Virus record (IMG/VR): IMGVR_UViG_3300023184_000026
Location: 233,259-297,258 of that record
Origin: a virus
Length of the DNA: 64,000 nucleotides
Reading direction: 5' to 3' (one strand)
Shown: piece after piece, positions 45,661 through 53,324 of the stretch
Layout: each line of letters starts with the position of its first letter
Numbering within the stretch: position 1 is the stretch's first letter
Translations under genes and position numbers: made by a program
The notes under the pieces: model-generated
Told to the model about the DNA's origin: nothing
Database searches by the model: none
Seen by the model: only the letters and a program-made list of their open reading frames with translations

Positions 45661-45670
45661 TATATTTATT
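45661..45670 (+). promoter_or_regulatory. TATATTTATT element, putative late promoter of the scaffold-capsid unit
   Basis: A one-mismatch copy starts the 144-bp gap before the scaffold gene. It lies 91 nt upstream of the ATG at 45762, so the message would have an unusually long leader for this genome. Confidence 0.45.
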
Positions 45671-45718
45671 TATTATAAAATGCGTCATTCTTTGATGCGA
45701 AGATAATAACAACCATCT

Positions 45719-45737
45719 TGAAACTCTAATAGTTTCA
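45719..45737 (+). promoter_or_regulatory. Hairpin in the 5' leader of the scaffold gene
   Basis: TGAAACT (45719-45725) and AGTTTCA (45731-45737) form a perfect 7-bp stem with loop CTAAT. It lies 24 nt upstream of the scaffold ATG and has no T run, so it is more likely a leader structure affecting stability or translation than a terminator. Confidence 0.45.
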
Positions 45738-45761
45738 TCAACCAAAAAGATAAAAACTATT

Positions 45762-47147
45762 ATGTCAGATCTATTAAAACAAGCTATCGCAGACGCAAAA
45801 GCGGTGCGTGCTACTGCCCTAGCCAATGCCAAAGCTGCATTGGAAGAAGCATTCACACCAAAAATACAAAGCATGCTGGCTGAAAAGCTAAAGCAAGAAA
45901 TTGAAGGGGACGAAGAAGCTCCCGAAACCACACAAGCCCCAGCACCGGAAGCTCCATTGCCAACCGACGATATGGGTGGCGAAGAAGTTCACGCCGATGC
46001 CGCGCAAGATATGGCTATGGCAGCGGGCGGCGCACCAGAAGGTCACGCCGATGCTGCTCAAGACGCAGCTATGGGTGCTCCAGTTGAAGAACCATCGGCT
46101 GAGATGTCGTCCACACCTGTTGGTGACGAAGCTGAATTGTCCGAACTGGAAGGCGAAATTGGCGAAGACGCTGGATATATGGCTGAAGGCGAAAAGGCTT
46201 CTGGTGATTACAAGAAGACCACCAAGGGTCACAATACCGAAGATCCGGGTAAAAATATGGTAAAGTCGGTTGGAACCGCAATCGGCGGAACCAAGGGTTC
46301 TTTATCAGCTACCAAGAAAAACGCAAAAGCGTCTTCAGACTACACCAAGACCACAACTGGTCACAAGACTGATGACCCACAAGGTCAAGGAAATGAAGTA
46401 TCCAAAGGTGGATATGACAATGACACAGCAGCCTTGAAGGAAAACGAAGAAGTTGATGAAGCTTCTTTAGATGAAATCCTAAAGGAATTGGAAGACGGCT
46501 TAAATAACGATAATGACATGCAAGAAATGCACGGTGTAGAAACCACAGAAGCCCACGAAACGGGGGCCGAAGAAGAAATTGACCTAAACGAACTTCTATC
46601 CGAAACGGACGACGATGACGATGACGAAGAAATCGAAGAAGGCAAACTTCCAAAAGGTCTGGCCGATTACCAAGCTAAGAAAGCTGGTAAATCAAAAGAC
46701 GACGATGAAGAAAAAGAAACCGTCAAAGAAAATATTTCGTTGAAAAAGGAACTAGCAGAATACCGTAGCGCAGTCGAATATCTACGGACCCAGATCAATG
46801 AAGTGAATCTGCTCAATGCAAAGCTTCTCTACACGAACAAATTGTTCAAACAGACTAGCCTAAACAATGCGCAGAAAATGAAAGTAATCGAAAGCTTTGA
46901 TCTCACGAAATCAATTCGTGAAGCAAAGCTTGTTTATGCTACACTGGCCGAATCATTTAATTTCGGTGGAAAAAAGACCGTACAAGCTGCTCCTGTAAAG
47001 AAGCAAATGTCTGGTACAGTCAAAACCATCACCGAAGGACTTGCCAGCAAACCAATTGCATCAACAAAGCCTACAAAACCAATAGTTCTTACAGAAGGTG
47101 CCGAAATGGCCAACCGCTTTAAGAAGTTGGCGGGTATTCGCAGTTAA
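45762..47147 (+). CDS. 22: Prohead core scaffold protein, gp22-like
   Basis: This 461-aa protein lies directly before the capsid gene, as gp22 does in T4. It is Ala/Glu/Asp-rich, helical and acidic, as expected for a core that is degraded during maturation: KAVRATALANAKAALEEAF near residue 15, an acidic run SETDDDDDDEEIEEGK near 285, and a coiled coil ELAEYRSAVEYLRTQINEVN near 330. The end (EMANRFKKLAGIRS) resembles the conserved tail of gp22-type scaffolds that meets the shell. Two related repeats (SGDYKKTTKGHNTEDPGK; SSDYTKTTTGHKTDDPQG) occur at about 146 and 190. Codon use is richer in C-ending codons than in its neighbours. Confidence 0.8.
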   Translation: MSDLLKQAIADAKAVRATALANAKAALEEAFTPKIQSMLAEKLKQEIEGDEEAPETTQAPAPEAPLPTDDMGGEEVHADAAQDMAMAAGGAPEGHADAAQDAAMGAPVEEPSAEMSSTPVGDEAELSELEGEIGEDAGYMAEGEKASGDYKKTTKGHNTEDPGKNMVKSVGTAIGGTKGSLSATKKNAKASSDYTKTTTGHKTDDPQGQGNEVSKGGYDNDTAALKENEEVDEASLDEILKELEDGLNNDNDMQEMHGVETTEAHETGAEEEIDLNELLSETDDDDDDEEIEEGKLPKGLADYQAKKAGKSKDDDEEKETVKENISLKKELAEYRSAVEYLRTQINEVNLLNAKLLYTNKLFKQTSLNNAQKMKVIESFDLTKSIREAKLVYATLAESFNFGGKKTVQAAPVKKQMSGTVKTITEGLASKPIASTKPTKPIVLTEGAEMANRFKKLAGIRS

Positions 47148-47168
47148 AAAATCAACAACAAAAATTAC

Positions 47169-47172
47169 AGGA
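47169..47172 (+). promoter_or_regulatory. Shine-Dalgarno AGGA for the major capsid gene
   Basis: AGGA (in ACAGGATAAT) ends 7 nt before the ATG at 47180. No TATATTTATA precedes this start, so the capsid gene is probably transcribed together with the scaffold gene. Confidence 0.55.
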
Positions 47173-47179
47173 TAATATT

Positions 47180-48793
47180 ATGTCAATTAAATCATTACTA
47201 ACTGAGACAACCAATCCAATGGTTAAGCTCATGACCGAAACTCGCGGTCTTGTCTCCAAGTGGGAAAAGACCGGACTTCTAGAAGGCATCAAGAGCGACA
47301 TGGAAAAGTCACACATGTCCATCCTTCTGGAAAATCAAGCAAAACAACTGATCGACGAAGCAACCCGCACGGGTACTTCATCGAACTCCGAACAATGGGC
47401 TGGCGTTGCTCTCCCACTAGTTCGCCGTGTTTTCGCAGAAATCGCCGCGAAGGAATTCGTGTCGGTTCAACCAATGAATCTTCCTTCTGGTCTGGTGTTC
47501 TATCTGGACTTCAAGTATGGTTCTGGCCAATCTGGCAAGCCAAGTTTCAAGGACAATTCTTTGTTCGGTGGAACAGGTACTAAATTGGGTTCTACCGACA
47601 GCGCAACCAACGGTCTATATGGCCAAGGTCGTTTCGGTTACACCATCAATGATGTTCTCGCAACACCAGCTATGGTCACAGGTTCTCTTAGCACAGCAAA
47701 TGCTCCAACTTGGGAAAACATCAACTTCACTGAAGAACTGAGTGCTTCATTGTCAAACGGCGGAATCCAATCCGTTACTGTATCGTTGAGTGGAACAAAC
47801 TTCGACGCCAATGGCGCTCGTGCGTTTACCGTTTCTGGTTCGGGCATCGTCGATTTCTATCCTGCGTTTACACGAGTTTCTGGTACAAGCGTAATCTTTT
47901 ACGTTTCTGGATCAGCCATCAGTGGAAACTCTCTGGTTGGATATCACAAACAACCGGGCGACGCAAGTCGTGGCGACTTCGAAGATAAAGGTGACGGATT
48001 GCCAAACACCACGGGTGTTGCGGACGACATCGGAATTCCAGAAGTTAACTTGGAACTGAAGAGCGAAGCTATTGTAGCTAAGACCCGCAAGCTGAAAGCC
48101 GTCTGGACACCAGAATTGGCCCAAGACTTGAATGCATACCACAGCATCGATGCTGAAGCCGAATTGACGGCTCTTCTATCGGAATACGTTTCAATGGAAA
48201 TCGACCTAGAAATCCTTGACATGTTGATCACCAATGCTCCGGCGACCACAACCGACTTCTGGTCTGCACGCATTGGATCTGAATATGACGTGACAACCCG
48301 TCTGTTCAAGGACACAGCTGCTAACCGCACTGCATATGTCAAGAGCACATGGTTCCAAACCTTGGGCAACAAGATCCAAAAGGTCTCGAACAAGATTCAC
48401 CAATTGACACTGCGCGGTGGTGCAAACTTCCTAGTTTGCTCCCCAGACGTTGCTACAATCATTGAATCCATTCCAGGCTTCAGCACCAACACGGACGGCG
48501 ACCAAGCCAAGTTCGCAATGGGTGTGGCCAAAGTTGGCGCTCTGAGCAACCGTTGGACAGTATACAAGAACCCATACATGACAGACAATGTTATGTTGGT
48601 AGGTTTCCGTGGAACAAACTTCCTAGAAACCGGCGCTGTGTACGCTCCATACATCCCACTGATTCAAACACCGTTGGTGTATGACCCAGTGAACTTTACA
48701 CCACGTCGTGGCGTAATGACACGTTATGCCAAGAAGATGATAAGACCTGAGTTCTACGGCAAGATCATCATTGGCAACTTAAACGAAGTCTAA
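47180..48793 (+). CDS. 23: Major capsid protein, gp23-like
   Basis: This 537-aa protein is close in length to T4 gp23 (521 aa). The N-terminal propeptide (SIKSLLTETTNPMVKLMTE) ends in ENQAKQLIDE60/A61TRTG, a good I-x-E/A gp21 cleavage site at nearly the same place as in T4 (after E65). The shell part follows: QWAGVALPLVRRVFAEIAAK, FVSVQPMNLPSGLVFYLDFK, AKTRKLKAVWTPELAQDLNA, and near the end TRYAKKMIRPEFYGKIII. A Ser/Gly/Val-rich insert at about residues 160-260 (TVSLSGTNFDANGARAFTVS) may be the gp23/gp24-type insertion domain. Codon choice is C- and G-enriched, as expected for the most abundant protein. A strong terminator follows. Confidence 0.95.
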   Translation: MSIKSLLTETTNPMVKLMTETRGLVSKWEKTGLLEGIKSDMEKSHMSILLENQAKQLIDEATRTGTSSNSEQWAGVALPLVRRVFAEIAAKEFVSVQPMNLPSGLVFYLDFKYGSGQSGKPSFKDNSLFGGTGTKLGSTDSATNGLYGQGRFGYTINDVLATPAMVTGSLSTANAPTWENINFTEELSASLSNGGIQSVTVSLSGTNFDANGARAFTVSGSGIVDFYPAFTRVSGTSVIFYVSGSAISGNSLVGYHKQPGDASRGDFEDKGDGLPNTTGVADDIGIPEVNLELKSEAIVAKTRKLKAVWTPELAQDLNAYHSIDAEAELTALLSEYVSMEIDLEILDMLITNAPATTTDFWSARIGSEYDVTTRLFKDTAANRTAYVKSTWFQTLGNKIQKVSNKIHQLTLRGGANFLVCSPDVATIIESIPGFSTNTDGDQAKFAMGVAKVGALSNRWTVYKNPYMTDNVMLVGFRGTNFLETGAVYAPYIPLIQTPLVYDPVNFTPRRGVMTRYAKKMIRPEFYGKIIIGNLNEV

Positions 48794-48821
48794 TCTTTAG
48801 ACTGAAAATCAATGCTATCAG

Positions 48822-48852
48822 AGGGGCCACTCTTTCGAGTGGCCCCTTTTTT
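48822..48852 (+). terminator. Strong rho-independent terminator after the capsid gene
   Basis: The stem AGGGGCCACTC (48822-48832) and GAGTGGCCCCT (48837-48847) is perfect, with loop TTTC and a run of T. It begins 28 bp after the capsid stop and is the strongest terminator in the window, fitting a highly transcribed capsid gene. Confidence 0.95.
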
Positions 48853-48906
48853 GTCAAAATATTTTGATGTTTGAGATTTATGATTGATATATATAGATAT
48901 AATTCT

Positions 48907-49659
48907 ATGGATAAATCAGGCATATATAAAATAACAAACATCATAAATGGCAAATTCTACATCGGATCTTCTATTGATATATCACGCAGATTAAATGCTC
49001 ACAAATCAATGTTGATAAATAACACACATCGAAACCCGATATTGCAGCGGGCATGGAATAAATATGGCTCTGACAAATTTACATTTGAGATAATAGAAGA
49101 ATGTGCCAATGACCAAAAAATTTGTTTTGAACGAGAACAATATTACTTGGATTTGTTGAAACCATATTTGGCAATTGGATATAATATAGAAACGAAGGCT
49201 TCGGGGGGTGATACTTTTACTCTCAATCCAAACAAAGAAGCTATACGAGAAAAGATGCGTATATTGAACGCGGGTGATAAGAATGGAATGTTTGGCAGAA
49301 CTCACAATGATTCTACAAAAAATGGAATGAAAAACAAAGCAAAGGGTCGTTTTTCTCTTGAATGGTTTGTAGAACGAAATGGTCAAGAATTTGGTACTCA
49401 AAAATATCAAGAACGTCGTAAAATGCTATCATCTCGTAAAATCAATTATAAACACGATAATGGGCTAAAAGGAAAATCACGTGTGGTTGAATCTACCAGA
49501 GGTTCTAGTGTAAGTCGTGGAAGAAATGCACTAAAAGGTAGAAAAGAAGAATTTTTACTTGATATATCTAATCAAGAAATATCCAGTAAACAGATTGCTG
49601 ATAAATATACAATATCAACTGCGGCAGTAAAGTATCACAGAAACAAGTTGAAAAAGTAA
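48907..49659 (+). CDS. GIY-YIG homing endonuclease (free-standing, SegA-like type)
   Basis: I choose ATG 48907 because SGIYKITNIINGKFYIGSS then begins at the normal place; the in-frame TTG 48871 adds 12 unlikely residues. The 250-aa protein has GIY (residues 5-7), YIG (18-20), the arginine in DISRRLNAH and the catalytic Glu in FEREQYYLDLL near 75. A NUMOD3-like DNA-contact motif follows (AGDKNGMFGRTHNDSTKNGM). At the end is a helix-turn-helix (SSKQIADKYTISTAAVKYH). Such enzymes spread by cutting alleles that lack them. It sits behind the capsid terminator. T4 carries comparable seg genes between late genes. Confidence 0.88.
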   Translation: MDKSGIYKITNIINGKFYIGSSIDISRRLNAHKSMLINNTHRNPILQRAWNKYGSDKFTFEIIEECANDQKICFEREQYYLDLLKPYLAIGYNIETKASGGDTFTLNPNKEAIREKMRILNAGDKNGMFGRTHNDSTKNGMKNKAKGRFSLEWFVERNGQEFGTQKYQERRKMLSSRKINYKHDNGLKGKSRVVESTRGSSVSRGRNALKGRKEEFLLDISNQEISSKQIADKYTISTAAVKYHRNKLKK

Positions 49660-49684
49660 CCGTATATATAATATATATTGTACC

Positions 49685-50479
49685 ATGCTTATGAAGAAAA
49701 TATATTACTATTCATTGTGTTTGTTAACATTGGTTACTGTTTTGGTTGCCAATCCAATTGATGACAAGGCATCTCAATTTGTTGTGAATGGTGCGCCAAT
49801 CAGCAAAATTGTAAAAGATACTCAGTATATAATCAAAAAGAATTATGCTATACATTATCGCTATGATACCAAAACAGCTGAGTATGTTGTAGAACATCCA
49901 ACACTTGAAAAGATTAATGGAAAATCAAAACGTAAAGATGATTTTAGACCAGATCCAGAAATAGCAAAGCAACATCAATCATTATTAAGTGATTATTCCG
50001 GTCAACCATTTGATCGCGGCCATCTTGTGCCTGCTGGAGACAATACTCAAAATGATGATGTTATGAGTGAAAGTTTTTTTCTTTCTAATATGGTTCCTCA
50101 AGTTCCAAATCATAATAGAGGAATTTGGAAACAATTGGAAACTGCTGTCAGAAACTGGGTAATTGAAGGCAAAGATGTGTATGTTATAACTGGCACATTT
50201 TATAACAAAGGATATAAAGAAATTGGTAATAACAAAGTTGGTATTCCAGATTATATGTGGAAAGTTATTGTAGATGCAAAGTCAAATAAAGCTATTGCAT
50301 TTATGTTTCCCAATGCTCCACTACCCGTTGAAGACCTTCATAAATATATTGTATCCATATCAGAGATAGAAGTCAAGACTGGAATAAATTTCAATCCAAA
50401 ATTATCAGAAAAACAACAAAATGAATTGGAAAAGTCAAAAGCAGATCAAAAAGATTGGTCTAGCTTAACAAAGAAATAA
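49685..50479 (+). CDS. Secreted non-specific DNA/RNA endonuclease (NUC1/EndoG-like)
   Basis: The N terminus (MLMKKIYYYSLCLLTLVTVL, then VANPID) is a typical Sec signal peptide: two Lys, a hydrophobic core and a small-residue exit. ATG 49691 is an equally good start. The mature part has the NUC1 active site PFDRGHLVPAGDN with catalytic H113 (numbered from 49685) and the metal-binding Asn in FFLSNMVPQVPNHNRGIW, then DVYVITGTFYNKG and VPDYMWKV-like IPDYMWKVIVD. Secretion points to the periplasm or outside, where it may degrade host or competitor DNA, or recycle nucleotides. A phage gene for an exported nuclease is uncommon. It ends one base from the convergent lysozyme gene. Confidence 0.85.
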   Translation: MLMKKIYYYSLCLLTLVTVLVANPIDDKASQFVVNGAPISKIVKDTQYIIKKNYAIHYRYDTKTAEYVVEHPTLEKINGKSKRKDDFRPDPEIAKQHQSLLSDYSGQPFDRGHLVPAGDNTQNDDVMSESFFLSNMVPQVPNHNRGIWKQLETAVRNWVIEGKDVYVITGTFYNKGYKEIGNNKVGIPDYMWKVIVDAKSNKAIAFMFPNAPLPVEDLHKYIVSISEIEVKTGINFNPKLSEKQQNELEKSKADQKDWSSLTKK

Positions 50480-50480
50480 T

Positions 50481-51140
50481 TTAACCAGCTGCTTTAAATA
50501 CAGCAGCGTTCCAGTCCATACGTTTTTTTACACCACGATTGTTTGTGCTGCGATATTCTCCGTGGTTTAAATATTCCTTTGCAGCATCAGCAAACTTGTT
50601 TTGGTTCAACAACTTTATTGTTTTTGGTCCTATATCACCGCGATATAATGCATTGATTGTTGCAATTCTCACGGTCAATGGCAAACTATCAAATTTTTCT
50701 ATATGTTTTTTAGCAACATCAATCTTTTTATTAGCGTCTTTTTCAAGTAATTTCAATGCATCATCGTCAGTTATTCCCTTGCTAAAATCTTCATTTGGTT
50801 GAATTTTGTGACCATAAGCAATTGTGTCACTGCCACCTTCAACACTTTTATGTGGAAACCACAATTTCTTGACTTTATTATATCCACCTTTTGGATTGTT
50901 GATGTTGTTTTCAAATTGCTTGATTATATTCACAGCGCGAGTATTTAAGTTGCCTGTGTCTCCAGTATCGCTAAAATCAATATTATGCTGAGTATATGGC
51001 TTTCCTGCACCATCCCCTGCTGGCTGTGCATATGCATGTTGTGCGGGTGGCATAACAAACGTTACTGGAGGCGGTTGGTCTGCCATGGCTTCTTTTAATT
51101 GAATTTCATGCAACAAATCTCTCAGCTTTATTATACTCAT
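50481..51140 (-). CDS. GH24 (T4-type) lysozyme with tag-like N terminus; only reverse-strand gene
   Basis: This 219-aa protein combines a Pro/Ala-rich N-terminal region (PPPVTFVMPPAQHAYAQPAG) with a lysozyme domain from about residue 65. NIIKQFENN carries the likely catalytic E77, EGGSDTIAYGHKI carries T106 and H111 of the GH24 signature, and GITDDDALKLLEKD continues it. The Asp equivalent to T4 lysozyme D20 is not evident (FPHKSVEGG). The start MSIIKLRDLLHEIQLKEA is related to the KQLIRE-type tags, so it may be a virion-carried rather than a lysis enzyme. It has no signal peptide or transmembrane anchor. It is transcribed towards the NUC1 gene and has its own reverse-oriented TATATTTATA. Confidence 0.82.
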   Translation of the reverse strand: MSIIKLRDLLHEIQLKEAMADQPPPVTFVMPPAQHAYAQPAGDGAGKPYTQHNIDFSDTGDTGNLNTRAVNIIKQFENNINNPKGGYNKVKKLWFPHKSVEGGSDTIAYGHKIQPNEDFSKGITDDDALKLLEKDANKKIDVAKKHIEKFDSLPLTVRIATINALYRGDIGPKTIKLLNQNKFADAAKEYLNHGEYRSTNNRGVKKRMDWNAAVFKAAG

Positions 51141-51144
51141 ATAT

Positions 51145-51154
51145 TATAAATATA
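51145..51154 (-). promoter_or_regulatory. TATATTTATA element in reverse orientation, putative late promoter of the lysozyme
   Basis: Read on the - strand this is a perfect TATATTTATA, ending 4 nt before the lysozyme ATG. It is the only unit start on this strand, and it has the element in the matching orientation. Confidence 0.55.
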
Positions 51155-51212
51155 AGCCAGCCGGTTATTATCCTTCTATAATAAATATTGCGGCACAAAC
51201 ACACAGCATCTA

Positions 51213-51222
51213 CATATTTATA
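51213..51222 (+). promoter_or_regulatory. CATATTTATA element, putative late promoter of the neck unit
   Basis: A one-mismatch copy ends 4 nt before the neck-gene ATG at 51227. With the reverse copy at 51145-51154 it forms a divergent pair in the intergenic space. Confidence 0.5.
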
Positions 51223-51226
51223 TAAT

Positions 51227-52444
51227 ATGGCAGATACATCGATTAATTACAATATTGACCAAGATAGAAACCGCTGGCCCGGTTCTGGTTCCTTAATCAC
51301 AACCGGCAGCACTCCATTTGGTTTTTATGAAACCGACTTGCAGTTCAAAATAGAAGCACCAAATGCTGCAAAATGGGCAGCAACTCGTTTGGGCTATCCT
51401 ATTGTTGATATTGAAATGATAGATGTAAATTTTTATGCATGTTTTGAAGAAGCTGTGAATGAATATGGCGCACAAGTAAATCAATTTAATATTCGTAATA
51501 ATATTGGTGTATTACAGGGTAGTAATGCAAATGTAAATCTTACTCAAACAAATGTGGCTGGAAGCGGATTGCCACAACTCATAAAATTGACACAAGGTTA
51601 TGGTACAGAATTTGGTGTGGGTGGAAATGTTGATTGGAAAAAAGGTTATGTTCATGTGCAACAAGGACAACAATCATATGACCTGCAAGCATTGTGGGGA
51701 GATGTGAGTGAAAGTTTTGATAGAATTGAAATTCGCAGAATTTTTCACAATGCTCCTCCGGCGGCTGCTCGTATATATGATCCATTCAGCATGACAGGCA
51801 TGAGCTATAGTAATGTTCTTAATGAAATGGGATTTGCTGGTTATTCTCCCGCTACTCAATTCTTGATGACTCCAATCTTTGAAGACTTGCTGCGCATGCA
51901 AGCAATTGAATTCAATGACTTGGTACGTAAATCCGGATATGGATTTGAACTTGTAAATAATAAAGTTAAAATATTTCCAATTCCTACATATGATTTTAAG
52001 ATGTATTTTGAATATCTGCTTGTTAAAGACAGAGATAGTCAGGGCATTTATAACTCCGGTTCATTTTACAATTCAAGTGGATCGTATATTGGCTCAAATA
52101 CTATTGGTGATTATAGTAATGTTCCGTATAATAATATTCCATACAGTGGCATCAACAGTGTTGGCAAGCAATGGATTCGTAAATACTTTTTAGCATTGTG
52201 CAAAGAACTGCTGGGAAGTGTTCGTCAAAAATATTCAACCATTCCAATACCTGGTGCAGAAGTTACATTGGATGGTGCCGAATTGAGACAAGAAGCATCT
52301 GCTGAAAAAACAGATTTGATTACACAGTTGAGAGAGAATTTGGAAGCAACAGGTCGCAAAGCTCAAATGGAATTGCGTGCAGAAGAGTCTCGACAAATTC
52401 AAGAAACACTTACGCGCGTTCCAATGGGAATTTATATTGGTTAA
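51227..52444 (+). CDS. 13: Neck protein, gp13-like
   Basis: I start at ATG 51227 (MADTSINYNIDQDRN); the upstream TTG 51188 would run through the promoter element. The 405-aa protein has AAKWAATRLGYPIVDIEM and IDVNFYACFEEAVNEYGAQV, a pattern I associate with gp13-type neck or head-completion proteins. Further on are IFEDLLRMQAIEFNDLVRKS and KQWIRKYFLALCKELLGSVR. It is longer than T4 gp13 (309 aa), mainly through Gly/Ser-rich loops (NSGSFYNSSGSYIGSNTIGD). The gp14- and gp15-like genes downstream support the call. Confidence 0.65.
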   Translation: MADTSINYNIDQDRNRWPGSGSLITTGSTPFGFYETDLQFKIEAPNAAKWAATRLGYPIVDIEMIDVNFYACFEEAVNEYGAQVNQFNIRNNIGVLQGSNANVNLTQTNVAGSGLPQLIKLTQGYGTEFGVGGNVDWKKGYVHVQQGQQSYDLQALWGDVSESFDRIEIRRIFHNAPPAAARIYDPFSMTGMSYSNVLNEMGFAGYSPATQFLMTPIFEDLLRMQAIEFNDLVRKSGYGFELVNNKVKIFPIPTYDFKMYFEYLLVKDRDSQGIYNSGSFYNSSGSYIGSNTIGDYSNVPYNNIPYSGINSVGKQWIRKYFLALCKELLGSVRQKYSTIPIPGAEVTLDGAELRQEASAEKTDLITQLRENLEATGRKAQMELRAEESRQIQETLTRVPMGIYIG

Positions 52445-52447
52445 AAA

Positions 52448-52855
52448 ATGAAACCTTTTTCTATATTAGATCAGATATTTTCTAAAAATGAACGAAGACA
52501 TCTCAAGCATGTTGGTATAAAAAAAACATTAAAGCCAAGTTCAAATTTCACATCTCTTGAAATAAAATATTACGCTATGCTCAAAGAAATTGGAGTTTAT
52601 TATGTTCCTCAATATCCAATGGGTGGTAGATTTTATGATGCTTATTTACCAGATGAAAATATTTTATTTGAATTTGATGGATCTTTTTGGCATCCAAAGA
52701 ATGAAGCGGCGTGTAAATATCCATTTCAAAAAAGAAGTATTGTGGTTGATAAGTTGAAGAATGAAATGGCACTTAAAAAAGGAATCAAAATAATTCGCAT
52801 CCGAGAAGATGAGCCTATTACAACAGAACAAATGAAGGGTCTTATATGGGATTAA
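52448..52855 (+). CDS. Vsr/DUF559-like PD-(D/E)XK nuclease inserted between neck genes
   Basis: This 135-aa protein has the compact restriction-like fold of Vsr or DUF559 proteins: TSLEIKYYAMLKEIGVYYVP, then GGRFYDAYLPDENILFEFDG with metal-binding acidic residues, FWHPKNE, and VVDKLKNEMALKKGIKIIRI. It lies 3 nt after the gp13-like gene and overlaps the gp14-like gene by 10 nt. Vsr-like homing endonucleases are known in phages, and its place between two conserved morphogenesis genes is typical of such intruders. A repair or DNA-processing role for the phage itself cannot be excluded. Confidence 0.75.
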   Translation: MKPFSILDQIFSKNERRHLKHVGIKKTLKPSSNFTSLEIKYYAMLKEIGVYYVPQYPMGGRFYDAYLPDENILFEFDGSFWHPKNEAACKYPFQKRSIVVDKLKNEMALKKGIKIIRIREDEPITTEQMKGLIWD

Positions 52856-53319
52856 GAGGTAGATATTTCTCACAAAGAGATTTAAACTTGATTGCACAGT
52901 TCAACGGTGAACTCATGGGCGATATTATTGAAAATCTAATTCAGATATTTAAAATTGCGCCAAATGAAACAAAAACAAATATATATGGTGAAACTGCCGC
53001 AGAAACTGGTAAATGGTATTTTCCAGCTATTCAAATATCCGCACTTATAGAAAGATCCGAAATGACTGCTGAGATGGACGACTTTGGACCAAGTCGTAAT
53101 CAAGATCATATATTCAAAATGCGTGAAAAAATGCTGCGTCAATTGGAATTTTATCCAGAAATTGGCGACGTAGTATCTTGGAATGATAGATATTATGAAA
53201 TTGATAATGTAATACAAGAACAACTACTTGGCGGTCAGGCTGAAAAGAGTCATAGCATTATTTGCAATACTCACTACACAAAATATACATCACTCAATAT
53301 AATGGAGAGAAATAATTAA
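52846..53319 (+). CDS. 14: Neck protein, gp14-like
   Basis: This 157-aa protein carries IAQFNGELMGDIIENLIQIF, KIAPNETKTNIYGETAAETG, and EMDDFGPSRNQDHIFKMREK, followed by EIGDVVSWNDRYYEIDNVIQ. This is the pattern of T4-like neck/head-completion gp14. It is shorter than T4 gp14 (256 aa). It overlaps the nuclease gene by 10 nt, so its own start region is inside the invader's coding sequence. It joins the head to the tail after packaging. Confidence 0.75.
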   Translation: MGLRGRYFSQRDLNLIAQFNGELMGDIIENLIQIFKIAPNETKTNIYGETAAETGKWYFPAIQISALIERSEMTAEMDDFGPSRNQDHIFKMREKMLRQLEFYPEIGDVVSWNDRYYEIDNVIQEQLLGGQAEKSHSIICNTHYTKYTSLNIMERNN

Positions 53320-53324
53320 TATTT

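Noticed and set aside
51188-51226. TTG start for the gp13-like protein
   Set aside because: The extra residues run through the promoter element; ATG 51227 is better placed.
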